Under the pieces are notes generated by a model. That model worked only from the letters and a program-made list of their open reading frames with translations. It made no database searches and had not been told where the DNA came from. From CAYLLT01 sp964384465 (GTDB lineage Bacteria > Planctomycetota > Phycisphaerae > UBA1845 > PWPN01): a stretch of 64,000 nucleotides of DNA. Location: NCBI GenBank assembly GCA_964384465.1, contig CAYLLT010000018.1, positions 4,928 to 68,927 of the forward strand. Reading direction: 5' to 3'. Below, in pieces: positions 42,840-52,527 of the stretch; the stretch's first letter is position 1; every line of letters begins with the position of its first letter. Position numbers and translations under genes: made by a program.

Positions 42840-42902
42840 CGTCCCGAATTCTCAACCGAAATGAGCCTTGAGAGCAGATCGGATGCAGTTACCGCAGCAG
42901 CA
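42840..42902. repeat. Right copy of the direct repeat bracketing the macroglobulin region
   Basis: Shares CTCAACCGAAATGAGCCTTG plus flanking GTCCCGA(A)TT and the downstream CCGCAGCAGCATC with 37566-37631. The two copies are 5.3 kb apart in the same orientation. Confidence 0.7.
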
Positions 42903-42984
42903 TCGGGCTGTACAATAACGGAACATGGCCCGGCGGCGTAGTCGGGCAAGGCTCTCTGGGAAATGTCGGATTGTTCGTCGCGAA

Positions 42985-45414
42985 ATGACGAAGAAGGTGA
43001 ATCAGATTCGAAGAAAAAACGACGTGTGGATCAGCCTGCTCATTGTTTTGGCCCTTGTGCCGTCGGTCCAGGCATTCGACACCGATTCGCCCTACGGCGT
43101 CGTGGCATTTATCCCATCGCCCACGCGGTGGGACGCGATGCAGAACGCCAACATCATCTGGAACCGCTGCGGCTTCTCCTGGCGGGACATCGAAACCAGC
43201 AAAGGCAATTTCAACTGGGGCACCACCGACGACGCCGTGAATCAAGCCAACACCCGCGGCCTGAAAATCTACGCCGGACTCGGCTACACCCCCGTCTGGG
43301 CCTCCAGCAACGCCCAGCATCGCCCGCAGGATCCACCAACAAATTCTCAGGACTGGTACGACTTCGTCTTTGCCTGCGTGAGCCGCTACAAAGGCTCCAT
43401 CCATTACTGGGAAATCTGGAACGAGCCGAATCTCTCCGGCTTCTGGGCCGGCACGCGCAGCCAGTGGATCACCAACATCCTCATCGTCGGCTCCAACTCC
43501 GCCCACGCCGCCGACCCCGATTGCATGGTCGTCGCCCCGGAGATTTCAACCTGCGGCGGGTGCGGAACCATCTGGATGACCGACTCACTAGCGCAGGCCG
43601 GCGACAAGATCGACATCATTTGCCATCACCAATACGACGGCGGCGACACCCCTGCCGGCCGCCTGAACGCCATCGACAGCATGCACAATACCATCGTCAG
43701 CGCCGGCTATGCCAACAAACCCATCTGGATCACCGAATGCGGCTGGGAATCGGACAGTATCGGCGAACAGGCCCAGGCCAATGACCTCGTCGCCATGCTC
43801 GCCGGCATGCCCTCGCGCCCGTGGTGGAAAAAGTTCTACTGGTACCAAATCTGGGAAGGCCCCACCGGCCGCGCAGGTCTGCTCCATCAGGACGAAACCC
43901 CCAAACTCGATTGGTATGCCTATCGCGATTACACCGTCGCCCATCCCGCCCCGCAGATGGTCTCCGTCAACCTCAGCACCACCGACATCGTCAACGGCAT
44001 CACCCTGGTCACGGTGGGTGACGGCAACACCACGCCCGCCACCATCGCCAGCCGCAGTTGCCGCCGCAACACCAACGCCGCCAGCGACTTCTACATGTAT
44101 TTCAATGTGAACGACACCTTCGCGTTTCAGGGCAACCGCCCCGCGGTGGCCGTCAACGTCGATTACTACGACGGCGGCACCGGCTCACTCACCCTCGAAT
44201 ACGACGCCAACACCGGAGAATTTTACAAGAACGGCGGCTCCATCGCCCTGACCAACAAAAACACCTGGAAGCAATTTACCTTCAACCTCACCAACGCCTA
44301 CTTCGGCAACCGCCAGAACAACGGCGCCGACTTCCGTCTCTCCCTCGGCAGCACAACGTTCTATCTCGATGTCATCCAGGTGGACGCCGCCGCATTACCG
44401 CCGCCCGGCCAGGCGACAAGTCCCAACCCCGCCGACACCGCCAGCAACGTGAGCACGACGGCAACGCTCAGTTGGACCGCCGGCGGCAACGCCCTCAACC
44501 ACGACGTCTACTTCGGCACCACCAGCCCCGGCACCTTCCGCGGCAATCAAACCGCCACCACCTACAACCCCGGCGCGCTCACCGCCGGCACCACCTATTA
44601 CTGGCGAATCGACGAAAACAACGCCGGCGGCACCACCACCGGCGCCGTCTGGAGCTTCACCACCACCGCCCCGCCCCGCCAAGCCACCAACCCCAACCCC
44701 GCCAACGCCGCCACCGACATCGCCAACAACGCCACACTCAGCTGGACCGCGGGCGCCAACGCCACCTCGCACGACGTTTACTTCGGCACCATCAGCCCCG
44801 GCACGTTCCGCGGCAACCAGCCCGGTACCACCTATAATCCCGGCGCTTTGACTCCCGGCACCGCCTATTTCTGGCGCATCGACGAAAAGAACGCCATCGC
44901 CACCACCACCGGTACCGTCTGGTCCTTCACCACCGCCCCCGCCGCTGGCCCCGCCACCAACCCCACCCCCGCCAACAGCGCCACCGGCGTCACCATTAGC
45001 GCCACTCTGAGTTGGATCGCAGGCAACAACGCCACTTCTCACGACGTCTACTTCGGCACCACCAGCCCGGGCACCTTCCGCGCCAACCAACCCGGCACCA
45101 CCTACAACCCCGAAACTCTAACCGCTGGTATAACCTACTACTGGCGGATCGACGAAAAGAACGCCGCCGGCACCACGACGGGCGCGGTGTGGACCTTCAA
45201 AATCCGCTCCTCAATCCCCGCCGACTTCGATAACGACGGCGACGTGGACATGGCCGACTTCGCGCACATGCAGGCTTGCTTTACCGGCAACACGTTACCC
45301 TACGGCGCTGACTGCTCCGATACCGACCTGGACGGCGACGGCGACGTGGACGGCGCTGATTTCAACTCATTCCTGCCTTGCTTGGCGGGTGCGGATCATA
45401 CGCCGGGATGCTGA
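42985..45414 (+). CDS. Secreted glycoside hydrolase with CBM-like domain, three FN3-like repeats and dockerin tail
   Basis: 809 residues from ATG 42985. Signal peptide (VWISLLIVLALVPSVQA); a TIM-barrel of clan GH-A type (residues about 35-330) with acid/base Glu147 in YWEIWNEPNL and nucleophile Glu251 in WITECGWES, resembling GH39/GH5-type families. Residues about 330-470 form a beta-sandwich with VDYYDGGTGSLTLEYDA and FTFNLTNAYFGNR. Three repeats of about 90 residues (44411-44673, 44681-44940, 44951-45203) share TLSWTAG, DVYFGTTSPGTFR and YYWRIDEKNA. The end has two calcium loops (DFDNDGDVDMAD, DLDGDGDVDGAD). Likely an extracellular polysaccharide hydrolase; substrate unknown. Confidence 0.85.
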   Translation: MTKKVNQIRRKNDVWISLLIVLALVPSVQAFDTDSPYGVVAFIPSPTRWDAMQNANIIWNRCGFSWRDIETSKGNFNWGTTDDAVNQANTRGLKIYAGLGYTPVWASSNAQHRPQDPPTNSQDWYDFVFACVSRYKGSIHYWEIWNEPNLSGFWAGTRSQWITNILIVGSNSAHAADPDCMVVAPEISTCGGCGTIWMTDSLAQAGDKIDIICHHQYDGGDTPAGRLNAIDSMHNTIVSAGYANKPIWITECGWESDSIGEQAQANDLVAMLAGMPSRPWWKKFYWYQIWEGPTGRAGLLHQDETPKLDWYAYRDYTVAHPAPQMVSVNLSTTDIVNGITLVTVGDGNTTPATIASRSCRRNTNAASDFYMYFNVNDTFAFQGNRPAVAVNVDYYDGGTGSLTLEYDANTGEFYKNGGSIALTNKNTWKQFTFNLTNAYFGNRQNNGADFRLSLGSTTFYLDVIQVDAAALPPPGQATSPNPADTASNVSTTATLSWTAGGNALNHDVYFGTTSPGTFRGNQTATTYNPGALTAGTTYYWRIDENNAGGTTTGAVWSFTTTAPPRQATNPNPANAATDIANNATLSWTAGANATSHDVYFGTISPGTFRGNQPGTTYNPGALTPGTAYFWRIDEKNAIATTTGTVWSFTTAPAAGPATNPTPANSATGVTISATLSWIAGNNATSHDVYFGTTSPGTFRANQPGTTYNPETLTAGITYYWRIDEKNAAGTTTGAVWTFKIRSSIPADFDNDGDVDMADFAHMQACFTGNTLPYGADCSDTDLDGDGDVDGADFNSFLPCLAGADHTPGC

Positions 45415-45768
45415 GATAGACGGGTGCATGCTTTCGGGAGCACCTCGATGCGGTTTCGATCGAGCATCTTGTGCGTGAAACGTTCTCTTATTGGCCTCCT
45501 CGGCACGTTCCTGGTCTTCTCCCTGGCGCGGAGCGAGCGCGGCCCAGCGGTCCGGGCCAGCTCCCACGGGCCGGACGTACGCGCCGAGCGTTCGGCTCAA
45601 AGCCTGATGATGTCCGAAGGCTTCTCCCACCAAACCTCGCCGAAGGTGGATGGCCCTTCGACACGCATCTTCCACGCTGCTGCCACTTGTTCTCGTTCTT
45701 CAACGGTGTGTTTGAGGTGGTTTACCAGTTCGGAGAACCTCGCTACGTCTTTGACAACAACACTCCCG
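45415..45768. other. Intergenic region without a supported gene
   Basis: 354 bp between convergent genes. A 62-codon minus-strand frame (45785-45597, KDVARFSELVNHLKHTVEE, then MRVEGPSTFGEVWWEKPSD) overlaps the DUF4838 stop and looks mildly coding, but has no independent support. A plus-strand frame from 45448 begins with a hydrophobic stretch (SLIGLLGTFLVFSLA) but dissolves into low-quality sequence. Neither was called. Confidence 0.4.
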
Positions 45769-48195
45769 CTATTGCTTTTTCGCATAGAGGAACGGTCGCT
45801 CGTAGATGCCGTCGGCGCCTACATATGCGTTCGCCTCAAGCACACGCACGGCTATCACATTCTTACCAGGTTTCAAATGTGGACTGATCACGATGTCCAT
45901 TTCCTGAGGCAGCAACCACGGCACCGCGTACTCGCTGCGTCCGGCGTACCGACCGTTGCCCCATACCCACGCCTGACTCACAAACCCCGGCAGGAACAAC
46001 CTGGCCTGCTTGCCTTCCGGTACTGCCGGCAAGTCGACTGTGAACCGGTACCATCCGAAACCCGTATAGGGGTGCCCGTCACGGCTCATCGTGGGCAGGC
46101 CGTCTTCGTCTTTTAGTTCCTGGTTCTGCCAGCCGGCGCTCGTGCTACACAGCGGCCATTTGGAATCGTTGTAGTCGGGTTCCATCCAGCGGTCGGAACG
46201 GCCCACATCATGTTTGTCCGTGCTGAACCGAGCCATCTCAGGCAGCGGAGCGAACAGCTCCATTGACGCAAAGCGTTCCATACGTTCAACCTGAGTGGGC
46301 ATGCCGGCATAATCAAAACCCCAAGCGCCGGCGAACCTGCTTATCGTCCGCATCTCTTTCTTCGGCGTTTGCATCTGCCGCATCAGCCTCGCGGCGTCCG
46401 CAAATCGAAGTTCACGTTGAGCCTGCACGAAATCCACATACATCCGCAAATGATCGAACTGCAACCGTTCCATTCGCACGTGCAGCTTGTCCGCATCAGA
46501 GACTGCGGCGGCCTCCGCGCGGGCCATATCGTCGGACAACTGGGCGATTGGCCCGGGTTTATAGACGGATGACAGAATGCTGACGTTCGAGCTGTGATAC
46601 GGGCCGTTATCGAAAGCTGATTCCAGCTTACTATAGTAGTCCTGCATCGGCACGGCAGCGGGACCAAACCATTTGCGGTAGAAGTCACCAAGGATCGCTT
46701 CCATATCAGCCTTGGTGTTCCATTCCAGCGCAAAGCGCGCCACATAGGACGCAATACCGTTGTGCATCAAGTCCGATGTGTCGAGGTCGTGAAAGCCTAT
46801 TGCGCCGGCCTCTTTCATCAACGGAATCGTCCTGATGGCGCGCCGGGTCATCGGTGTGACTGTGCCTGTGGTATTAGTCAGAGAATAGTTATAGCCGTAT
46901 ATCCACACCTTGTCACTCAGTTTGCACCACTGCTTCAGATAATTGTACTGCTGGCGGTTTTGCCAGCACCGGGGGTCATCGTACCCATGCATCGAGCATG
47001 CAAGAATGTCCGCAAACATCACGGTCAGATTACGATGCTTGTTGAATTCCGGGCCGACCTCAGGCGGCGGAAATCTATTAAAGTATCCGTTAGTCGCGAG
47101 GAGGTAGCCGGGATACTTTTCGGCAACTGCATCCAGAAGCCCATTCACGAAGTAAAAATACTCCTGCGATGTCGCATATTCAGTCGACGGCCCATAGGTC
47201 ATGCCGTCCGGGAATCTACACGACATCTTCCGGCACAGTTCGCACGCGCACGCAGGTGCGCCGTCTTCGGGCGCGAACTCGGATACGTGCTGGCCTCCAT
47301 TCGCTGGTGCCGCGATTTTTTTCATGATCTCGTCGAGCAGGCGCGGCTTGCCAGCGTATTTGGGATCATTACGGCGCAGTTCGTCGGTGGTGCATGGTTC
47401 GTTGGCGAGGCGTGACCCATCCGGTTGAAGGGCGAACCATTCAGGATGGACCTTCACTTGGTCCTTTGGCAGAAGATTCCCAAGCGATCCATCGGAAACC
47501 ATGCCAAACCAGCCCACGCTGCGAGGGTTCATCCGGTTGTGAAGCAGCCACAGGAACAGGTCGTGCGCCATCTGCTCCCCATCGGTAGCTATGCCGTAAG
47601 CCCGGACCGGAAAATCCGGACGTTCCTCTGTCGATAATGCGGGGATCTGCAGGGTTGTTGATTTCGGGATGACCTCTCCATACTCACCGGGCATGAACCA
47701 GCGCACGCCCAGGCGACCGAGTAGATCGTACACCGCATAGCGGGTGCCCAGGTACATGGACTCCCCCATGGTAGACCCTTCGGTAATGGGACATCGAATC
47801 TTGTCCTCATGCGCATCCCCCACGATCGTGTCATTGCCGGCGAGAACAAGGGTGTCACCCTTACAGTAGACTACGTAGCCCTCTTCGCGCAAATTTATGG
47901 TGAGGCCGGTCGGAATCTTCAGTTCGGTGATTGCGTCCGTCAGCTTGCTTCGGCCCACCAGTATCTTGCTGCCATCGCCAATCTTCTCGGCGTCGGTGTG
48001 TATCTCCAGCTTGGCACCGCTGATCTTCTGAATATAGCTCTGCAGTTCCCTGGCGGCAAAATCCGCGTTGTAGCTTGGCTTCTGGGCGACGATAATGCTG
48101 CACGCCGCTTTGCCGTCTTTGACCAGAGTGAATTCTGGTTCGGCCACGGCTGTCATATTGAGCGATAGCAGAGCAATGCAGAACAACCATTTCAT
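45769..48195 (-). CDS. Secreted DUF4838 protein (paralog 1, intact)
   Basis: 808 residues from ATG 48195 (AAGGAGG upstream); signal MKWLFCIALLSLNMTAVA. An N-terminal GH67N-like domain (FTLVKDGKAACSIIVAQKP, ARELQSYIQKISGAKLEI), the DUF4838 body with a Cys cluster (CACELCRKMSC) and ADILACSMHGYDDPRCWQNRQ, and a C-terminal galactose-binding-like sandwich (GFGWYRFTVDLPAVPEGKQA...). DUF4838 proteins occur in polysaccharide-use loci of Bacteroidota and Planctomycetota and are suspected glycosidases; the chemistry is not established. Tandem with a second copy 35 bp upstream. Confidence 0.82.
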   Translation of the reverse strand: MKWLFCIALLSLNMTAVAEPEFTLVKDGKAACSIIVAQKPSYNADFAARELQSYIQKISGAKLEIHTDAEKIGDGSKILVGRSKLTDAITELKIPTGLTINLREEGYVVYCKGDTLVLAGNDTIVGDAHEDKIRCPITEGSTMGESMYLGTRYAVYDLLGRLGVRWFMPGEYGEVIPKSTTLQIPALSTEERPDFPVRAYGIATDGEQMAHDLFLWLLHNRMNPRSVGWFGMVSDGSLGNLLPKDQVKVHPEWFALQPDGSRLANEPCTTDELRRNDPKYAGKPRLLDEIMKKIAAPANGGQHVSEFAPEDGAPACACELCRKMSCRFPDGMTYGPSTEYATSQEYFYFVNGLLDAVAEKYPGYLLATNGYFNRFPPPEVGPEFNKHRNLTVMFADILACSMHGYDDPRCWQNRQQYNYLKQWCKLSDKVWIYGYNYSLTNTTGTVTPMTRRAIRTIPLMKEAGAIGFHDLDTSDLMHNGIASYVARFALEWNTKADMEAILGDFYRKWFGPAAVPMQDYYSKLESAFDNGPYHSSNVSILSSVYKPGPIAQLSDDMARAEAAAVSDADKLHVRMERLQFDHLRMYVDFVQAQRELRFADAARLMRQMQTPKKEMRTISRFAGAWGFDYAGMPTQVERMERFASMELFAPLPEMARFSTDKHDVGRSDRWMEPDYNDSKWPLCSTSAGWQNQELKDEDGLPTMSRDGHPYTGFGWYRFTVDLPAVPEGKQARLFLPGFVSQAWVWGNGRYAGRSEYAVPWLLPQEMDIVISPHLKPGKNVIAVRVLEANAYVGADGIYERPFLYAKKQ

Positions 48196-48230
48196 GCGAA
48201 CAACCTCCTTATAGTTCGTGAATGTCGCGG

Positions 48231-50690
48231 CTACTGCTTCTTCGTATACAGAAACGGCCGCTCGTAAAAGCCGTTGGCCCCGAAATACTCGTCGTTGCAC
48301 AGTACCCGCAGCGCTATCACGCTCTTCCCATGCTGCAAGTATGGTGTGATATCCACGTCAACCTCATGCGGCCGTGAGAAGCAGGACACATAGTCGCTGC
48401 GTCCGGCATACTTGCCGTTGACCCACACCCAGACCTGATCCACCACCGCGGGACAGAGTAGTCTGGCTTGTCTGCCTTGCGATATTGTGGGTGTCTCGAC
48501 CGCAAAGCGATACCAACCAAGGCCCTTGTAGGCGTGCCCGTCCCGGCTCATCAACTTAAGGCCATCCTGGTCCGTCAGATTCTGGTTCTGCCAACCGGTG
48601 GCCGTGCTGCAAAGCTGCCAGTCGGCGTCGCTGTAGTCCTGCTCCATCCAACGCTCCGAGCGGCCGACATCGTGCTTGTCGGTTCGGAATTTGGCTTCCG
48701 GCGACAATGGAGCAAGCATTTCACCCTCTGTGCCATTGGTGTTCTTGGCATATCGGGTCATCCGTTCGGCCTCCCAGTCCATGCTGTAGGGCCCCGGCAA
48801 CCATCCGAAGAACCGGTTGATCTTCTTCATCTTATCCTTTACGGCCAGCATCTGCCGCATGAGATTGGCGGCGTCGGCGAAACGTAGTTCCTGCTTCGCC
48901 TTTAGCGAGTCCACGTAGAGGCGCAGGTGATCGAAAACAAGCCGCTCCATGCGAACGTGGGTCTTCTCCGTGTCTGTTTTGGCCGCGGTCTCCGCCTTGG
49001 CGATATCGTCGGCCAGTCGGGTCATGACCTGCGGCGTATAGCTGCCTCATAGACTCACGTCCTCGTGACCGAGGTAGGGCGCGGAATCGAAAGCGGTTTC
49101 CCGAGGGTCGTAAAACTCGTGCAGAGGCGGAGCGGCGGGACCGAACCATTTGCTGTAGAAGTCATCAAGGACTTCGTCAACGTTCACCTTGGTGTTCCAC
49201 TCAAGGGCCGCGCGCGCGACGTATGTGGGAATGCCCAGTTGCGCGATGTCCGTGAATTCGAGATCACTGAAGCCGAGGCCGCCGGCGTCTTTGACCATCG
49301 GTATGTTCGCCCGTATTCGCTTGACCATCGGGGTCACGGTGCCTTTCGACACCAGCATCGTGTAGTTATAGCCGTATATCCACACCTTGTCCGTGAGCTT
49401 GTACCACCGCTTGAGCAAATCATACTGCTGGCGGTTCTGCCAGCATTTCGGATCGTCATAGCGGTGAATGGTGCAACTGTTGATGTCCGCGAACATGATG
49501 GTCAGGTTGTTAAACCGGTTGAAGCCGGGGATGTCCTCCGGCGGAACGTAACGGTTCGCATATCCGTTCGTGGCAATGATATGGCCGGGATGCTTCTTCG
49601 CGGTGGCGTCGAGCATCCCATTCACGAAAAAGAACCATTCGTTTCCGGTCAGATACTCCGGCAGATAGCTGCCGTGGTCATCGGGACGCATGCCGACTGT
49701 GAAACGGACCGACACTTTGCGGCACAAATCGCACTCGCACGTGGGCATGCCGTCGTCCGGCGAAAAGGACGACGTGCGGAAGCCGCTCTTCACGTTGGCG
49801 TCCACCTGTTTCATCATTTCATCGAGGATTCGCGGTTGCCCGGCGAACTTCGGATCGCTGCGTCGCAGTTCGTCGGCCATGCAGTTCAAGCCGGGGCTGC
49901 GCGTGCCGTCGGGCAGCAACGCGAACCATTCGGGGTGGTCCTTGATCATGGGTTTCGGAAGATAGCGGAACAGCGAGCTATCGGCGGGAATCCCGAACCA
50001 TTCGGCACTGCGCGGATTCATCCGGTTGCGGATCAACCATATTTCGCGCTCCACGGTCATGTCGTCCGTACCCCCGGCGCCGTGGTAGCGCACCGGCAGA
50101 TCGGGCTTTTCATTCACCGACATCTCCCCGATTTCCAGCGTGGATGATTTCGGCACGACCTCTCCGTATTCGCCCGGCGTGAACCAGCGCACGCCCAGAC
50201 GATTGAGGAGATCATAGACGGCGTAGCGCGTACCGAAATACATCGACGTTCCTATGGTGTCCCACGCGTGCGGCGAAGGCGAATCCACCACGTTCTTCGG
50301 TACTGTGGCGTCGTTTCCAAGCAGAACGAGCGTGTCGCGTGTGCAGAGAATGGCGTAGCCCTCTTCACGCAAGGCCGGCGTAATGCCCTCCGGGATCTTC
50401 ACTCCGGGGATCCCGTCGGTCAGCCTGCTGCGGCCGACAAGTATCTTTCGACCCTCGTGGGCCTTCTGGTCGGCGTCGGAGTAGACGGGCAGCTTCGCCC
50501 CGCTGATTTTCTCGACGTAGGTCTGCAATTCCCTGGCCGCGATCTTCGCCCCTTCGCTCGGCTTTTCGGCGATGACGATACTGCACGCCGGTGTGCCGTC
50601 TTTGACCAGTGTGAATGTCGTTGCGGCAGACGCGGCGACAAGCGTGAACGAGAAAACCACGATCAGGACTCTACAAAGTAACCATTTCAT
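48231..50690 (-). pseudogene. DUF4838 protein paralog 2, split by an in-frame TGA
   Basis: One continuous reading frame of 820 codons from ATG 50690 (AGGAGG upstream, signal MKWLLCRVLIVVFSFTLVA) to the stop at 48231, broken only by TGA at 49049-49047. The upstream part ends YLGHEDVSL and the downstream part continues GSYTPQVMTRLADD in the same phase. The intact paralog has VSILSSVYKPGPIAQLSDD at this place, a variable loop. It aligns with paralog 1 over its whole length, including CECDLCRKVS and the C-terminal sandwich (WYRFAVETPTISQGRQA). Either a recent nonsense mutation, a sequencing error, or readthrough; TGA serves as a normal stop elsewhere in the window. Confidence 0.8.
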
Positions 50691-50762
50691 TCTGGAACAA
50701 CCTCCTATTGCGTCCGTAAAGTGTGCGGTTTGGATAGCTACAGTTTCTTCGTATACCTTAAT

Positions 50763-52394
50763 CTATCCGCCCGCCTTTTTTATCCACACCTGGCGGATGA
50801 CGATCTCGCCGTCGTCGGAGCTCCGCCGGAAGCCGAAGTCGGCGTGTTCGCCGCAGCGGTTCCCGAAATAGGCGTCGTCCAGGTTGAAGGTCGCGTGCTG
50901 CCAGTCGGTCGTGCCGAGGCATTTGACAACGACCGTCTTGCGCTGAGCATCCGCGTCGCCGCCCGCATCGTACTCGAGCGTGAGGTCGCCAGGCTGTGCG
51001 TCGTAGTACTCCACTTCGATGTGCACTCTGGGCTGCTTGCCCTTGAAGATGAACCCGTCATCCACATCGAAGAAGATCGTGCGGCCTTTTCGGCCACGCG
51101 GCCCACTGGTATTCATCCGGCCGGTCTTGCCCTGGCGCTCGACGACGAGAGTCCAGCCGTCCGCTGAGCCGTCCCAGGGGAGATCGAGCCTCAGACCGTT
51201 CTCCACGTTCTTGCCGCCCAGGATGACGTCTGCGGCCGCCTGGTTGGCTTTGAGGGGATGAAGCCGATACGGTGCATGCCCGGTGCGTTCACTCTGAATG
51301 TCGGCCATCAGCTCGATGTAGCGCTTGCCCGTGTCGCCGCACGGCTTGTTGGAACGGGCCTTGTGATTGAAGTGCAGGTCGAGGTCCAGGGCCCGCTGGG
51401 CCACCTGCAGCGATTTTTCATAGTTCTGCTCGGAAGTCCGCCATCCATCGGTGTCCACCATGATGACCTTGCCGAAGTGCGACCACTCGGCCAGCAATTG
51501 ATCCACTTCTTTGGGGCTTTTCTCGCCGTGGTCGGCAATCATGTCCACCTCGGGAATCGCGTGGCACTTGTCTTTCTCTTCAAACGTGTTTACCGCGATC
51601 ACGAACGGGCATTTCAGTGTGTGCCTCAGGTACTTGGCCACCCAGTTGTTGAATTTGTAACCGGTATACCCCTCGTTCTCGATTTCGAAGATCACATTGT
51701 CGAGGTGTTTGGTCGAATCGACCCACTTTTTTAGGTAAGCCTCGTGCAGGGACTTGATCTTCGGATTGTCCAGATCGAAGACGTACTGGATACCGCGCTC
51801 CTTGCCCTTAGGGAACAAATCATATCCGATCGTGCCGGGCAGACTGTTCTCCGAGTTCCACGGGTGGAAGCTCCATCGGCGAGGGCTGATGCTATCTGAG
51901 TCGACGCAGCAGCGGTCGTACAGCGTTACTTCTACGATGACGCCCTTCTTTGACGCATATTCGATCGCCTCGATCGCGTGTTTCCAGAATCGCTCGTCGA
52001 ACTGCGAGAGGTCCACCAAGGCATAGCGCTGGCCCTGTTTGATGGGGTCGTCCGGGGTGCTCACCCGTTTCCAGCAGAAAAGATCGTTGCCCCAGCCGGC
52101 CCATACGAAGCACCGGGTGAAGTTCACTCGGTTGCGCGCCAGCACGTCGAAGAACGACTCGTATGTCGGGCGCTTCTTATCGGCTTCAGTGCGCCAGTCC
52201 AAGCTCTCCGCGATGTGGTCCGTGTTCAGGAGATCGTAGTAGTCGTAACCGGCGAGCTTGAAGTTGTCATTCCCCCTGAACGACAGCAGCTTGGGGTTCG
52301 ACTTGCTTCTGGCGATGTGGGCCTTGGCATCGGACGATTCGCCGGATGGGAGAGATAGAGCCATGATCATGATCGGGTACACTGCAAAGTTCAT
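50763..52394 (-). CDS. Secreted glycoside hydrolase-like protein (clan GH-A type) with shared C-terminal domain
   Basis: 543 residues from ATG 52394 (AGGAG upstream), short hydrophobic start (NFAVYPIMIMALSLPSG). TIM-barrel-like: RNRVNFTRCFVWAGWGND near 85-102, KKGVIVEVTLYDRC, and VIFEIENEGYTGYKFNNW near 240 containing the probable acid/base Glu (ENE). VIMVDTDGWR occupies the position where the nucleophile is expected, with Asp rather than Glu. The last about 100 residues (VEYYDAQPGDLTLEYDA, ATFNLDDAYFGNRCGEHADF) match the beta-domain of the GH at 42985. Likely an extracellular glycan-active enzyme; substrate unknown. Confidence 0.75.
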   Translation of the reverse strand: MNFAVYPIMIMALSLPSGESSDAKAHIARSKSNPKLLSFRGNDNFKLAGYDYYDLLNTDHIAESLDWRTEADKKRPTYESFFDVLARNRVNFTRCFVWAGWGNDLFCWKRVSTPDDPIKQGQRYALVDLSQFDERFWKHAIEAIEYASKKGVIVEVTLYDRCCVDSDSISPRRWSFHPWNSENSLPGTIGYDLFPKGKERGIQYVFDLDNPKIKSLHEAYLKKWVDSTKHLDNVIFEIENEGYTGYKFNNWVAKYLRHTLKCPFVIAVNTFEEKDKCHAIPEVDMIADHGEKSPKEVDQLLAEWSHFGKVIMVDTDGWRTSEQNYEKSLQVAQRALDLDLHFNHKARSNKPCGDTGKRYIELMADIQSERTGHAPYRLHPLKANQAAADVILGGKNVENGLRLDLPWDGSADGWTLVVERQGKTGRMNTSGPRGRKGRTIFFDVDDGFIFKGKQPRVHIEVEYYDAQPGDLTLEYDAGGDADAQRKTVVVKCLGTTDWQHATFNLDDAYFGNRCGEHADFGFRRSSDDGEIVIRQVWIKKAGG

Positions 52395-52527
52395 ACTCTT
52401 CGCTCCTGGTAACACCATGATCCGGTCAACCGTCCTGAGCCCTGGACTACCGTCCTGGGCCTCCACGATAAGCGCACCCAGCGAGGATGGCGAACTCGCT
52501 CGGCTCACTGGAAACCTTGAACCAGGA

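Noticed and set aside
44411..45203. Repeated DNA resembling a CRISPR or tandem repeat array
   Set aside because: The repeats are about 270 bp, in frame, and encode FN3-like domains of a secreted enzyme.
45448..45768. Plus-strand secreted protein starting near 45448
   Set aside because: A hydrophobic start is followed by low-quality sequence that continues antisense into the DUF4838 gene.
49047..49049. TGA as selenocysteine or Trp codon
   Set aside because: TGA is a normal stop in many genes here, no redox context or SECIS-like hairpin was seen, and the paralog has an ordinary residue in a variable loop.
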